Below are positions 33,100 through 44,600 of a stretch of 64,000 nt of DNA, in pieces (within the stretch, counting starts at the first letter, position 1; every line of letters starts with the position of its first letter). The notes beneath the pieces were generated by a model. The model made no database searches, was not told where the DNA came from, and was given only the letters and a program-made list of their open reading frames with translations. Source of the stretch: Hemileia vastatrix. Taxonomy: Eukaryota; Basidiomycota; Pucciniomycetes; Pucciniales; Zaghouaniaceae. The stretch lies in NCBI GenBank assembly GCA_030280995.1, contig JASXTE010000016.1:9011501-9075500 (forward strand), given 5' to 3'. Both the position numbers and the translations under genes were made by a program.

Positions 33100-34198
33100 T
33101 GTAGAAAATCCTATAGTACTAGCTATAGGCCCTGACCAAGGGATTTGGAGAAAACCCAGAGAAAAAATCCCCTGTCCCTTTAGTATAATAAAGTGAGATT
33201 TACCTGCTACATTAAATTGATTCCTGTTTGCTAAATCCTCTCTTCCAACATACTTGAATACCTTATCAGCCAAGAAAGTAGTCTCCAGACAGACTACCAA
33301 ACCAAAGAACTGAAATGTAGACCAACGTCCACACCAGAGAAAGCAATGATACTTGATGTAGGTTGAAATCCACACCAGAGACAGAAATAATACTTGATAT
33401 AGCTTGCAAGACAATACCAGAGAGACCAGTTGCCAAGTTAAGTTAAATGAAGAACTCACCTTGCAACAAACACAGCCAATCGTGGCCAAAAAACAGTGAA
33501 AACTGAGTGAGGAACAAGGATATCACCTTGGGATGGTTGTATGATAACTAAAGTTGCCCCAAACTGTCTTATTCACTATTTACACACAGACCACTATCTA
33601 ATAGCCCATGCACACCAAAAAATTTGGTGTTCTTGAGCCCCAAATTGCATAAAACCCCTCTAGAAACGCTTCCCGTCCTTCTAGATCTGAGAAGGGAGGT
33701 CCACCTGACGTTGGGAGGCCTGCCTGAGGTGGCCAGACCACCCTGAAGCCAGAAAACCACAAAAAACCCCCAAAAATACCCAAAATACTTAGAAAAATAC
33801 ACTACGACTACTAAAACCTTTAAAACACATAATTAGGCTCTAACAATGTTGAGAAATAAAATTTAGAGAAAAATTTGCTCATTCTAATGGTACTAAGCAC
33901 TTAACCCTAAGACTTAAGGTTAGCCCATAAAACACAAAAAACAAAATTAAACATCTATCTTTTAAAAATGAAAAATGAGAAATAATCCCTTTAATACTTA
34001 TAATCTGAAAAATGTCATCAAGACAAAAATATAAAGAAAAACTGGGGCTATCCAATGGTAGTACCCAAACCCCTGTAGTCCCAATATTTTCCGAATAATT
34101 CCAGAAAAACACGCAATAACTAAACAATGCCATTTAAGACATATCAAAACAACACCAAATAGACTAACAAAGGGATCTGCCAATGTTGGAAGACCACA
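33100..34198 (-). repeat. RG2 5' LTR
   Basis: About 1099 bp, direct-repeat partner of 14347-15426. It begins TGTAGAAAATCC and ends GAAGACCACA on +. It would drive gag-pol leftward. The short frames inside it (33073-33489, 33569-33802, 33879-34133) are LTR shadows. Confidence 0.87.
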
Positions 34199-34445
34199 AA
34201 ATTAAACTACTATTTAGTTCATTAAAAAATCCGGTTTTGTGCTAAGGTAAATAGAATGGGAAGGTATTGCCATTTTTTTGACACAAATTTTTTTTGACTT
34301 GTAAACAAATTTGGCAATCTGTACCCATAAAAGAATCTGAGGATAAAGATTTTGGGCCTTTGTCTCACCAAAACAATTTAGAAAAATTTTACAAGAATAT
34401 TCAAGTGATTCTTAGGCATTCTATATGTTGTTGAACTACACCTTT
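34199..34445. other. Spacer between RG2 and palindrome-ended element
   Basis: AT-rich, no gene recognised. Confidence 0.4.
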
Positions 34446-35134
34446 CACAGGGAAAAAAATCCTTGAAGTAGATGTCTAGTTCAGCCTTTGGTTACATGGT
34501 ATGATTCTGGGTCAAATTTGTTGAGTGACCCTGTTTGACCCCATCTTATTTTTTGCTTTTCTGTTATTGGAATCATCTTGGCTCATGTCCTCTCATCTTC
34601 ATGGATTCATCCAAAAAATCTATTACTTTTTTTTGTTAGTGTTTCATGCTTTTTTCAAAACTCACTCATCTTCTTCACCAACTTCTTATATGTTGTAAAC
34701 TCCCCCTACACTTCTTTCACCTGCTCTTCTCTTCTCTTCTTTTCTCTTCTCTTCTCTTCTCTTCTCTTCTCTTCTCTTCTCTTCTCTTCTCTTCTCTTCT
34801 CTTCTCTTCTCTTCTCTTCTCTTCTCTTCTCTTCTCTTCTCTTCTCTTCTCTTCTCTTCTCTTCTCTTCTCTTCTCTTCTCTTCTCTTCTCTTCTCTTCT
34901 CTTCTCTTCTCTTCTCTTCTCTTCTCTTCTCTTCTCTTCTCTTCTCTTCTCTTCTCTTCTCTTCTCTTCTCTTACAAGCCTCCCTACACCAAACTACCTT
35001 AATCCTCTTCCAAATGCAATAATTAAGTTGGGCTCAAATAGTGACATTAAATGGTTTGTCACAAAAATGTATTTTGGAGTGAAATATGGTCACAAATCTG
35101 AACTAGACATTTAGTTCACAATTTTTCCCCTGTG
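34446..35134 (+). mobile_element. Palindrome-ended non-autonomous element, copy 3, with expanded microsatellite
   Basis: The left end reads cacagggaaaaaaatccttg, then gatgtctagttcag. The right end, reversed, reads cacacaggggaaaaattgtg, then aactaaatgtctagttcag. These are inverted ends with adjacent palindromes. The interior matches copy 2 (13216-13666) on both sides of a 250-bp pentanucleotide array absent from copy 2. The difference in length between copies (689 against 451 bp) is nearly all due to that array. The adjacent outer sequence (tacaccttt at left, aaggtgta at right) hints that the true ends lie about 10 bp further out. Confidence 0.72.
34724..34973. repeat. (CTTCT)n microsatellite, about 50 units
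   Basis: A near-perfect pentanucleotide array with one early interruption (ttttctcttct near 34740). The + strand frames through it translate as repeated LLFSS and are not genes. Confidence 0.97.
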
Positions 35135-36044
35135 TGTCCAGGGAAGGTGTATTTTATTTTTATGGAAGTTTATTTACCTTTTTTTAGCATGTTTTTGTGG
35201 CATATTTGGTAAGGTTTAGACCCCCTAATAGATTGATTTAGTTGTTTTTTTCCTTACTGAGACACTGATTTTGTATGATCTTTGTAAGTGTTGTTGATTC
35301 TATCTCACCCTTAATTTGATAATTGTTTTCTTAAAGATTTTTTAAAATTATACAATTTATATATCCATACCTATATGGCAATGAGTCTTAATCTTTTGAA
35401 ACATACTATTCAAAATTTCACCTTAAAATTCAGCAACATTTGAATAATTCTCCAAAGTCTGAGCTGTTATGAGATGTGAAGTCAATAATGATGATTTGAA
35501 GTAATCAATGACTTTTAAAATCTTTTTAGATATCTTGTTGTACACTTCATAGCTGGCACTGAACTTAAGACTATTGGAGGAAAATACCTTTTTTTAATAT
35601 CATAATATAGGTGCATTGTATTAAGTGAGATATTTTAAGAAGAAATTTTTGACAATTGTGGTATTCCATAAAGTTTCTGGAGTCTTTCACACAAAATCAA
35701 TTATAAATATAGTTACTATGTATAAAAAATAAGTATGCCATTTTGAATCTTGAAATTTACCATTCTTTGGCTTCTAGAAATCAGTGAGAAGCAAGTAGCT
35801 TAAACTACTAGGTAGCACAATACTGGAATATAAATCTTGAAATTCACACATTTTGTGGTCTGTGAATATTACACCTCAAACACCTTGACCAAAAATTAAC
35901 TTACCAGAAAAATTAAATCTTGAAGTTACACTAACATCTTTATTATGAAGCTCAGTATCATCTTCATTTTCATTTTTTCTTCTGAGAGGATCAGTTTTGA
36001 TTTGAGCATAATTTTATTAACTTAAATGAGAGGAATATATAATC
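35135..36044. other. AT-rich DNA, no gene recognised
   Basis: No domain seen on either strand. It may contain decayed downstream parts of the minus-strand transposase that ends near 36045. Confidence 0.35.
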
Positions 36045-37030
36045 CTATTGTTCACAGAAATGATGAGAGAATACTCCTTCAATCCAGTTATTCTTGTGAC
36101 CAAGTACAATATATTTTACTGGGTCATAATAATGTGAATTGTTGAGGGGATACCAACATATTCCATTTTCTTGAACTATTTCAACTTGATCTTTGATAGT
36201 TTTTTTTTGACTTCCATATTTCATCATTTTCAAGAAAAGATTCCCTATTTAATGGAGGGCTAATAATCATTATTGACTTCTCTTCTTGTTTTGAGTGTGC
36301 ACCACCATGTGCAGAAGTATATTTCTCAGTGAGATTCAAAACCTGAGACCTTGTGGGCTGCACCTGAATGTTCAATTAAGGGAATTACCTTTACGTGTGC
36401 TTAGCCACCTTAAGTTAAATCATGAGTAAAGAAAATATAGGGATTTATGACTTTTTTAAATTTAGTTACAATTTATTGAATGAAGTGAATAATGCTGTTT
36501 ATGTCAGGTAGGGAAAGACCATGAGTCATTCCAAGAGTAACTATATACTGAAATTTTTGCTGCATTTCAGGGGGAAGGTTAAGGAATATCACTTCCATTA
36601 TTCCAAAATATTGTTTTTTACAAGCAATTTTATTTCCTACAGGATGGAAACAGTCTATAAAAAGAGAAAACATGAGGTTCAAAAAATCATCACCATTACT
36701 ATTGTTTTCAATCATAGCTTATCAAGCATCTCCATACTGATTATCTCAGTATTCATTATGATGGAATGATCAAATTAACTTCTTCGAATAAGAAATATAT
36801 TTTTCTATCTCAGATAAATTCAAAAACCAATTTATTCAGTTGGTAATGTTTTACATTACAAATACAAAATTATTGATTAAAAATTTGGATTGTTTGGAAA
36901 GATATTGGGAGTTGATAAGTTTTTTTGATTTTCATTTGTTTTTTCCATAATCTGGGTTTTACTTTTGTAATAAAACTCAGTTCCACATTCTTGTGTTTGT
37001 GAAGACTCTTCATGCATGCAAGCTATAGGG
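36045..37030 (-). pseudogene. Tnp2/CACTA-type transposase remnant
   Basis: Minus-strand pieces occur in the order expected of the transposase family that CACTA/EnSpm-like elements use in basidiomycetes. CGTEFYYKSK is near 36970. NWFLNLSEIEKYI is near 36820. FSLFIDCFHPVGNK, then IFLNLPPEMQQKFQYI, lie in the 80-codon frame 36473-36715. AHVKVIPLIEHSGAAHKVSG followed by FCTW is at about 36300-36390 in another phase. YYDPVKYIVLGHKNNWIEGV is in the frame 36045-36233. The NLPP, HK-SGF and DPV-HIVLG-HNWIEG blocks are characteristic. The remnant lacks its N- and C-termini and is broken by stops and frameshifts. It is the only transposase trace in the window that could relate to the CACTA-like elements, but no TIRs are seen around it. 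Confidence 0.75.
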
Positions 37031-38639
37031 GAAGGTTAGGCTTCATACAGGAAAATCAAGTTGGCCAAAAGAGATTTTTTGTAGAGAGAAATTAATTTTT
37101 TGTTTCAGGATTGTTTGCATGTCACAGGGGATGAGGTCTTCACAGAAGTTTTTATTTATAATAAGTGGTTTTTTTTGGAGGAGTGGATGGAGTAGTTCCC
37201 ATGCTTCCTGACACTTATTTAGGCTGAGTTCACCACAGATATTGGGCCAACAGAGGAAGAAATTAATTTTTCATTTTTTGGGGGCAAGGAATAAGCTCAT
37301 TCTAAGTATGAATAGATGTGGGATTCACTTAAAACAAAAATATTACATGGATTTGGGTTTGAATTAAAGGGTGATTGGAAAAATTTATAATTTGTCATGA
37401 TTGGTGTAATCCTCTGGTGGCCATGGCCGGGAGAAGAAGAGATACCTTACAAAAGGCTATACACAAAGTTTGGAATTTTGAGTAGAGGTGTAGAGGGTTA
37501 TATTGCTGTGATTTATGTCCAGTTGTAGTATTTTTAGGCTCCAAAGGGCTATGTAAGTAGTCTTGGTGGCTGGGTTATGGTACAGTTTGCTCACTGGGAT
37601 TTTGGTTTAGTTAAGATATCAAGGGTTAGTTTTTTTGATATTGTAGGGAGGGTAATATACTTACAGGTGATATTTATTTTGGAGGATCTACTTCTGAAGC
37701 TTATTTTTTTTCTATAGTGCAGTGGCTAGAATGAAATCAACTTTCTACTGGGAGAATTTGGTAGTGGTGGTGGTGGTTTCAGGTTGAGGAGTCCTGGGCA
37801 TGGAGAAAATTGTTTCAAGTTTTGCTAATGGAATGGGTCTAAATTTATTGGAGAGAGGGGAAAAGAAAACAAATATGAAAAGAGAAGTGATTGGTAGTTG
37901 GGTAAATCTGGGGAGAAGCAATTAATTTTGTAATGACAGGTGTTGAGTGCAAGTCTGAGACTGGGGGTGAAATCTGGTTGAGACAATGTGTGTGCAAAAG
38001 TTAGGTGTTGATTTTAAGAAGGATATTGACAAAATTTAAGATGTGAAGTCAATTTTATGTTGAATGGTAATGGATTAGCTTTTGTGTCTAAAGATAATAA
38101 TTGGTGAGTCTGTGAAATATAGTAAATTAACTGTGCAAGGAAGTGTGGAGTGATGAAATTACAAAGGTAGAATAGTGAAGTTCCAACTTTGGAGTGTGGA
38201 AATTCCCAATGTGGGTGGGGGTGATATTGAAAATGAGGTTTAAATTTTTGGTTGTTGTGAAAAAAATGCAAAAATGAGATTCAGGAGTTGGTGGTGTTTT
38301 TAAAGGTATACCTACTTAATGTGGTTTTTTTAATCCATGTGTTTTTGCACACTTGGTGAGACACATTCTTAAATATATTGAAAAAAATATGCAATCCATC
38401 CACATGATTTTTTTTAATGGAACACAAGTTTTTCTGTGATTTGTATCTGTAAGTAGAATTTACGTTCATTTTAATCTTGAAATATATGAGAGGGAAGTGT
38501 CTTTGAGATTCTGATCATGATTTTGTTTTTGAAATTGATCTATCACTATTTCTCATCCCGCAAATAAATTACACATTACTCTCAAGCACTTCAGTATATA
38601 AAACATTTTTGGCCTTTCCTTTAGCCTTATCAGCTTACA
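37031..38639. other. No gene recognised
   Basis: Short minus frames (38014-38271, 38281-38469) have no recognisable domain. This stretch may contain the decayed start of the transposase remnant and Helitron flank. Confidence 0.35.
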
Positions 38640-39031
38640 GTGTGAGGAAATTTTAACTGTTTTTCACCCTGGAGAGACCTACAAAAAGTTGACCTTGACC
38701 TAAATTAAGTGATACTAAATTGAGGCCTACAATTCCCAGTGATTTTCCCTGGGATTTTTTGATTCAACTACAAAAAGCTAATTGAATACGGAGCTGGGAT
38801 CTTCTGAGTTTGAATGAAGTCCTGTACTTTCTGAAGAGTCCAAACCAATTCTCAAAATGAATATATTTTTACCATCATTTTTTCCAGAAGTTATACAGGC
38901 TTCAATTACTTTACTTTCTATCCTTGTAAGTATCATATGGGTCCCATTTCAAAGGCCTTGGGAAGGATTAAATTTGTGCAGAAGAAAAATAGGGCATCTA
39001 TTTTTCAGTAGAAGTGTGTGAAGTGGTAACC
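38640..39031 (-). pseudogene. Helitron PIF1-like helicase, C-terminal part
   Basis: The minus strand from 39031 reads LPLHTLLLKNR, then SKVIEACITSGKNDGKNIFI, then LRIGLDSSES. Near 38690-38660 comes GQLFVGLSRVKNS. These match the end of Helitron RepHel helicases (LPPHxLxLK; SGKNxGxxVFIPRI; HGQLYVALSR). Stops are present (tga near 38953, tag near 38780). The upstream half of the same domain is at 47289-47850. The two halves join exactly if RG3 and one copy of its TAACC duplication are removed. PIF1-type helicase would unwind DNA in rolling-circle transposition, but this copy is dead. Confidence 0.85.
39027..39031. repeat. RG3 target-site duplication, left (TAACC)
   Basis: TAACC just left of the 3' LTR. 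It is identical to TAACC at 47289-47293 just right of the 5' LTR. Confidence 0.92.
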
Positions 39032-39834
39032 TGTAACCGGGAGACCTACGCACAAGGTCGAGGATGTTCGTGCAAGTGAGATGAAAGGTTCAGATACTTC
39101 TTCGAAGCACAGAGGGATGGTTCAAGGAAGTGATTCAAAGATGACTCAAAGGAAGAACTACTGCTTTGAGTTATGTTCGAGAAGGATTCTAATATAATCG
39201 AAAGGTAATATTAAAATTCTTAAGATCTCATGAAGGGTTGGAAACTCAACAATAAAAGATTTAGGATTTAGAAATGATTATTGAGAAAATAAAGAAAGAT
39301 ACAATAATAATGATTTTCACTTTAGAGTTTTATCACTATTAACTATAAATATGTTTTATAATTTAATTCTAAGGAATCTCAAACCAAAAACCCAACCCTT
39401 TTTATATCCTTTACTCCTCCTTGCATTGACCTCATACTCATCCACTATTCCGCACACCACAAACCATTTAAAATAAATCTGTTACACCTGGACCCTCCTC
39501 ACTAACATCCGTTAACCCCTTAATCTTTCACTAACCCTTCCGTCCATGCTCACTACCCCTTAATAACCCACAGACATTTCATAAACCTTTTAATGTACTA
39601 TTATATTGGTTATTGTGCTGTGCGCCGCTTATTGAGAAAAAGAGTAAGACACACTATTGAGAAATTGACTAATTTAGATTTAGAGTTTAAACTAGCGCGA
39701 TTGAATAGCGAGTACACAAAGGAAAGTTGCAGTTGCTATGGAGAGTTGCTTTCTGCGCTTCGAGTATGGATTTGAGCCCTTTAGTATTGATTTAATGAGC
39801 TACTTTTGCGTCGAGGGTCACGTGGCGCGTGACA
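39032..39834 (-). repeat. RG3 3' LTR
   Basis: 803 bp; starts tgtaaccggg and ends cgcgtgaca as written on + (TG...CA both ways, with one change in the TGTCACC start). It is nearly identical to 46486-47288. The 60-codon + frame at 39593 is present in both LTRs and is not called. Confidence 0.95.
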
Positions 39835-39844
39835 GATGCCCGGG

Positions 39845-39853
39845 TATAATAAA
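39845..39853 (+). promoter_or_regulatory. Possible TATA box for antisense gene Z3
   Basis: TATAATAAA lies 11 bp inside the 3' LTR edge and about 90 bp upstream of the Z3 ATG (39941). A pyrimidine-rich stretch (ttttccttcctctttattt) lies between. The distance suits a fungal core promoter, but no transcript evidence exists here. Confidence 0.4.
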
Positions 39854-39940
39854 GCGAGCTCCGTTGAGCGTAAGACGTATTTCCCACACTAATTTTCCTT
39901 CCTCTTTATTTAATTATTATTATTATTACTTTAACTCACT

Positions 39941-40963
39941 ATGACAGATTTCCCTACACCGACTCCCACACCTCCACACCCTAAAGCGGATGGGGGTGTT
40001 GTTACACGGCAATTTTCAAAGACTTGCACGGCTTGCGAGTCAATGGAGAATTTTTGTGTTGAGAGCACGGCAACACAAGGGCCTCGCCAGAAGTGCGAGT
40101 TTTGCCAATGGAGAAGGGTGGCGTGTGACGCCTTAGCAAAGAATGCCGACATTGAGAGTCGGTTTACTAAGACAAAGTATTGGGTGATCCCCAAAACGAA
40201 GGAAGTAGTCAAGGACATTTGGGATGTGTCCATTGGGGACAATCAATCAGTGGGGTAAAATGAGGAAGAAGTTGAGGATGATGTGAACATCTGGGTGGCT
40301 AGGGCTGTAAACAAGAGGGGGGTCGTTGAGGAGGAAGTTGATGAATTGGTCGAGGAGGAAGAAGAAATTCCCATCTCAAGAAAAACCCCGAAAAAACGAC
40401 GGGTGGTCATCAAAGATGACAAAGAGGAAAGGGAGGTGGCAAAAAAGGTCACTCCTAAATTATTTTTGGAGGCTGACCCAATCTTCGAAGTAAGTTCACT
40501 TTTTTATAATTCATAAATTTAATTACTGATGATCCTGTTTTAAAATTCAGACGTCATAATCAAATTCCCTACGGCGGAAGCTTCAAATGGGGAAGCGACT
40601 CTTATGGGACCCACTGCTGTGGAAGTGGCAGTGTCGGTGGAGGACAGGTTACCGACTTTTACCTCGAGGGAGGAAAAAGAACAAACCCTTGATCAAGTAT
40701 GGTCGAAGAAACCTTGTCAGGTTCGACGAGCAAAATATATTGAAGACTTGAGCGGCTAGATTGATAAAATTTTCGATGCCCCTTCCTTCGACGTAGCCGA
40801 GGAGCTACTTGAACTTGGGGAATTGATTCCGGTAGGAGAGGGGGAGAACTTTGAAAAATGTCGAAAGGAGATAAGGGAAATTTTGGAGAAGATGAAGGGA
40901 TTGGTTCGGGAGAAGATAAAAGAGAAAAGAAGAAAAAAGGAATGTAGAAACAATTTGTATTAA
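39941..40963 (+). pseudogene. Z3: antisense Zn(II)2Cys6 gene carried by RG3
   Basis: From ATG 39941 the frame encodes a perfect Zn(II)2Cys6 signature: Cys at residues 29, 32, 39, 52, 55 and 62, spaced C-x2-C-x6-C-x12-C-x2-C-x6-C, with RR before the last Cys. A Thr-Pro repeat precedes it. After an in-frame TAA (40256) the same frame continues with acidic runs and a nuclear-localisation-like KTPKKRR (about residues 148-154) to 40489. There a 5' splice site, GTAAGT (40490), and a 3' site, TTCAG (40550), define a likely 61-bp intron. Exon 2 runs to 40963 with a TAG at 40757, and ends in a basic, helical tail (REKIKEKRRKKECRNN). The exon phases mismatch by one base, suggesting a small deletion. 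Such clusters bind DNA in fungal regulators. It lies opposite to gag-pol, next to the 3' LTR. Confidence 0.8.
40490..40550 (+). other. Probable intron of Z3
   Basis: Begins GTAAGTTC, contains attactgatg as a possible branch site and ends AAAATTCAG. About 61 bp, typical of fungal introns. Spliced exons differ by one base in phase, so either the donor has lost a G or the gene is decayed. Confidence 0.6.
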
Positions 40964-41645
40964 GTTATTTTATTTTGTTATTTTATTTAGAATTTTAATA
41001 TTTATTTTTTATAAGATTTTGAGAGAAATAAGAACAAAGAAAAGACAGAGAAAAAAAACAAAAAAAACTAAATAGAAATTATTTTTTAAATTTTGAAAGA
41101 AGATGTCTGAATGAGAGAAGAAAGAAGAAGAAGAAGAAAAAATAGTTGATTGAAAAAAATTTGTTGTAAAGAAAATTTAATGAAAAGAAAAAAATTTGTT
41201 ATCTAAGTTTGTTAATTGAAGATTTGAGGGATTTTAGTTATTTGAAAAAAGAAAAGAAAGAAAAGAAAAGACGAAATAAAAAATTTAAAGAGGATTTTGA
41301 AGAAAGAAGTAATTTGTTTCGAAGAATTTAAAAGATTGATTTAGAAGTTAAAGTGAAGTTTGAGAAAGATGGTCATGTAATGTTCATGAAAAATTTTGAT
41401 AGTTCGAGGAAAACAAAATTTTAAAGAAAAAATGTATATAGAAAATTGAGAAAAGAGAAAAAAATTTATTTTATTTTATTTTATTTTATTTTATTTTTAT
41501 TTTATTTATTATTATTATTTTTTTTTAAAAAAAAGTTGAAAAATTTTGAAAAGAGAAAGAATAAAGAAGAAAACAAAAAGAATTTTTTAGAAGTAAAGAT
41601 GTTTTAGATTTTAAAAGAAAAAAAAACAGAGAAAAGAAAAAAGAG
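40964..41645. repeat. Purine-rich spacer between Z3 and RG3 pol
   Basis: The + strand is strongly A/G-rich (gaagaaagaagaagaagaag near 41117) with a short (ttatt)n run at 41466-41515. No gene. It separates the two convergent gene ends of RG3. Confidence 0.7.
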
Positions 41646-41649
41646 AGTT

Positions 41650-44600
41650 TTAAGGTTTTGGTTTTAAAGGATATTTAAGATGAAAAGATTTTAGGAGTTC
41701 AGGGGCATTAGAAACATTGATGGCTGGTTCCCAAGATGTTTTGTCTGAGTCATCGAGGAAACCTTCCCATTCCACGAGGTATTGAAGTGTCCCCTTGCGC
41801 ATTCTTGAATCAAGGATACAGCTTACTTCCCACTCTAGATGGTCTTCTACTTCAACCAGTTCCGGAGGAGGTTGGTTCTTGCCCAGGTATGTTTCTCGAT
41901 TCAGTTCCAGGAGAGATACGTGAAAAATAGGGTGAATAGCCTGCCATTTAGGAGGTAGCTGGAGTGGAAATGCAGTTTTAGAGACTTCAGAGTCGATTTT
42001 GAATGGCCCCAAGCGGTTTTCAGCTAGTTTCTTTGATTGTCGAGTCGTTAAAATGTTCCCTGCGTCGAGCTATACCTTTTCGCCTGGTTTAAAAGAAGGA
42101 GAATTTTGTCAATGTTTGTCAGCCTGTTCCTTGTACCTTTGAACGGCTAATTCCAAATTTGATTTAAGTTCCTCTTGGAGTCGTGATATGGTTCGAAGAT
42201 AATGTTCCGCAGGATGATTAGTTCCTACATGGATTGAATTGAATCAAGGATGTCTTCCATAAACAGTTTCAAAAGGAGATTGTTGTGTCGAAGAATGAGT
42301 CGAGTTATTATAAGCAAATTCGGCCAATGGTAACCATGTGGTCCAATCGTCTTGATGGTAACTGACATACATTTGAAGGTATTTTTCGAGTATTTGGTTG
42401 ACCCTTTCTGTTTGCGCATAGGTTTCGGGATGATAGGCTGTGGAGAGGCTCCTCGTGATATTGAGTTGTTGACACATTTGAGTCCAGAATTTGGATACAA
42501 ACAATGAGCCTCTAAATGAAATAATATCATTAGGTAAGCCGTGTTTGGAAAATACATATTCTAGAAACAATTTTGACAAATCTTTTGCAGTAGCTGTAGT
42601 AGTGGTTTTAATGAAAATAGACATTTTTGAAAATCTATCTACTATTACTAATATAGCATTAAAATAATTAGAAAGAGGAGGTTGAGAAATAAAATCCATT
42701 GAGAAAGATTGCCAAGGTTTAGAGGGAATAGGAAGTGGTTGAAGCAACCCATACTTCCGGTGACGGGGAGCCTTATTCCTATTACATTCGTAACAAACTC
42801 TTATATAGGCCTTGATTTCTCTGGTCATTCCTGGCCAGAAGAAATCCCTCGCTATTTACTGGTAGGTTTTATCAACCCCAAAATGACCAGCTAATGGAGA
42901 ATCATGTCGACTATTGAAAATCCATAATTTTATCTCATTGTTGTCGGGTATGACTACTCTACCTTCAAAGACTAATAGACCTGATTCAATACTAAATCTT
43001 TTGGCCCCTTGCTTCGAGAGTATTTTGTCTTTTAAACCTAAACAATAATCTTTCTTTGACTGAGCTTCGAGGATGTTGGATAGTGGATTTTGAAACAATT
43101 GAATTGTCATCGAATTAAGTTGATGAGTCATTAAAATTGATTTGTTGAAGATTGATTTCACATTTGCTGGATTTTTGTCAGCAAATGCGTCCCCCCACTG
43201 TGGGTAAACGTTGTCCTGATGTGACAAGATATCTGGGACAATGCAGTTCTTACCTGGGCAATAGGAAATAGAAAAGGGAAATTCAGACAGAAATTCAGCC
43301 CACCTGGCTTGACGCCTGGTTAACACTTTGGAAGACATAAAGTATTTCAAAGCATTATTGTCTGTTAAAACTTGAAAAGGACTATCTAAGCTGAGAAGAA
43401 TATGAGTTTGCGTGACTCAAAAGCAACAGGATTAAACAGTTTTGTTTCCGGATTCAATTGAGAAATGACCCCTGCGATAGCATAATCGCTTTCATCCGTC
43501 TCGACTATTGTCAAAGCAGTAGGATCAAAGTGTCAAAGAATTGGAGCTGTGGTGAACGCCGTCTTCAATGCTTTGAATTCCTTTCCTGCTGTAGAAGTAA
43601 AAACAAAAGGAATATCTTTTCTAAGAAGAGAAGTAAGATTGAAAATAATTTTAGAGTAATCTTTAATAAATCTTCTATAGAAATTTGCAAAGCCCAAAAA
43701 TCCTTGGAGGGATTTAACAGATTTGGGCTCAGGCCATTCCAGGAACTTTTGGACTTTTTTGTCGTCCATGACTAAACCGTCAGTGGACAACGTAAAACCC
43801 AAAAAATCAATTGATTTGAGGTGGAATTCGCATTTATTATGCTTGGCGTAGAGACCATGATCTCGAAGACGATTTAGGACCTGTCGAACATGATGAATAT
43901 GTTCATTCAGTGTCTTTGAGAAAATTAAAATATCATCTAAATAGACGACAACAAATTGTTTGACAACATCTTGAAAGATGTCATTGACAAAAGTTTCAAA
44001 AGTAGATGGTGCTTTACCTAATCCAAAAGGCATAACTAAATATTCAAAACTACCAAATCTAGTGCGCATTGCAGTCAGTGGTTCATGACCTTCCGCAATA
44101 AAAATAAGATTGTAAGTGCCTCTAAGGTCAATTTTAGAAAAGAAATTAGCACCATTAAAAAGGGTAAGAAGCAATGACATAGGAGGAACAGGATATGCAT
44201 TCTTCTTAGTGACTGTGTTGAGCTTTCTATAGTCAACACACAACCTAAGACTACCATCCTTCTTTTTTACAAAGAGGACAGGGGAGCTGGTTGGAGATTT
44301 ACTGGCTCTGATGAAACCTTTGGCTACATTCTCTGCAATGTAGTCTTGAAGAACTTGAGATTCATCCTTCAACAAGAAATAGACAGGACCTGCCGGAGGT
44401 ACTGGACCTATTAACTCTATCTGATGGTTGTAGGGTCGATGAGGTGGTAACTTATCGGCCTTGCGGATTGAAAAATGATCAAGGAAATCATGATAGATTT
44501 CTGGTAGAGTAGATTTAATGGCTTCAACGTCAATTTGGTTGTCCTCATCATCTTTGAGAGAATCTGTTGAGGGAAGACCAGAATTGAGAGAGCTTAATTC

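Larger units (their letters stand above)
14347..34198 (-). mobile_element. RG2: nested Ty3/gypsy LTR retrotransposon, 19.85 kb with insertions
   Basis: Two long repeats in the same orientation bound this unit: 14347-15426 (3' LTR) and 33100-34198 (5' LTR). Both start TGTAGA and end GACCACA as written on +. Internal order on the minus strand is primer-binding site, gag, protease, RT, RNase H, integrase, non-coding repeats, polypurine tract, 3' LTR. Between integrase and 3' LTR lie two genes on the + strand (Z1, Z2). Insertions are the CACTA-like element at 22009-26631 and an LTR at 15768-16983. Removing those two leaves roughly 14 kb, which is long for Ty3/gypsy because of the accessory region. 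I find no matching 5-bp TSD (cacat at left, aaatt at right), so ends may have decayed or recombined. Coding parts carry stops and frameshifts. Confidence 0.85.

Noticed and set aside
14342..34203. Target-site duplication for RG2
   Set aside because: Flanks are CACAT and AAATT; no match. I did not force one.
34578..35114. 178-codon + frame with long LLFSS repeats
   Set aside because: Pure translation of the CTTCT microsatellite; open in several frames because the repeat has no stop codon. Not a gene.
39593..39775. 60-codon frame MYYYIGYCAVRRLL, also at 47047 and (reversed) 51700-51948
   Set aside because: Lies inside the LTR of RG3 and is present in every LTR copy simply because LTRs are repeated. 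No domain and no sign of selection visible.
43458..43775. 105-codon + frame opposite RG3 pol
   Set aside because: Shadow of the conserved RT/RNase H coding strand, like many other + frames opposite gag-pol.
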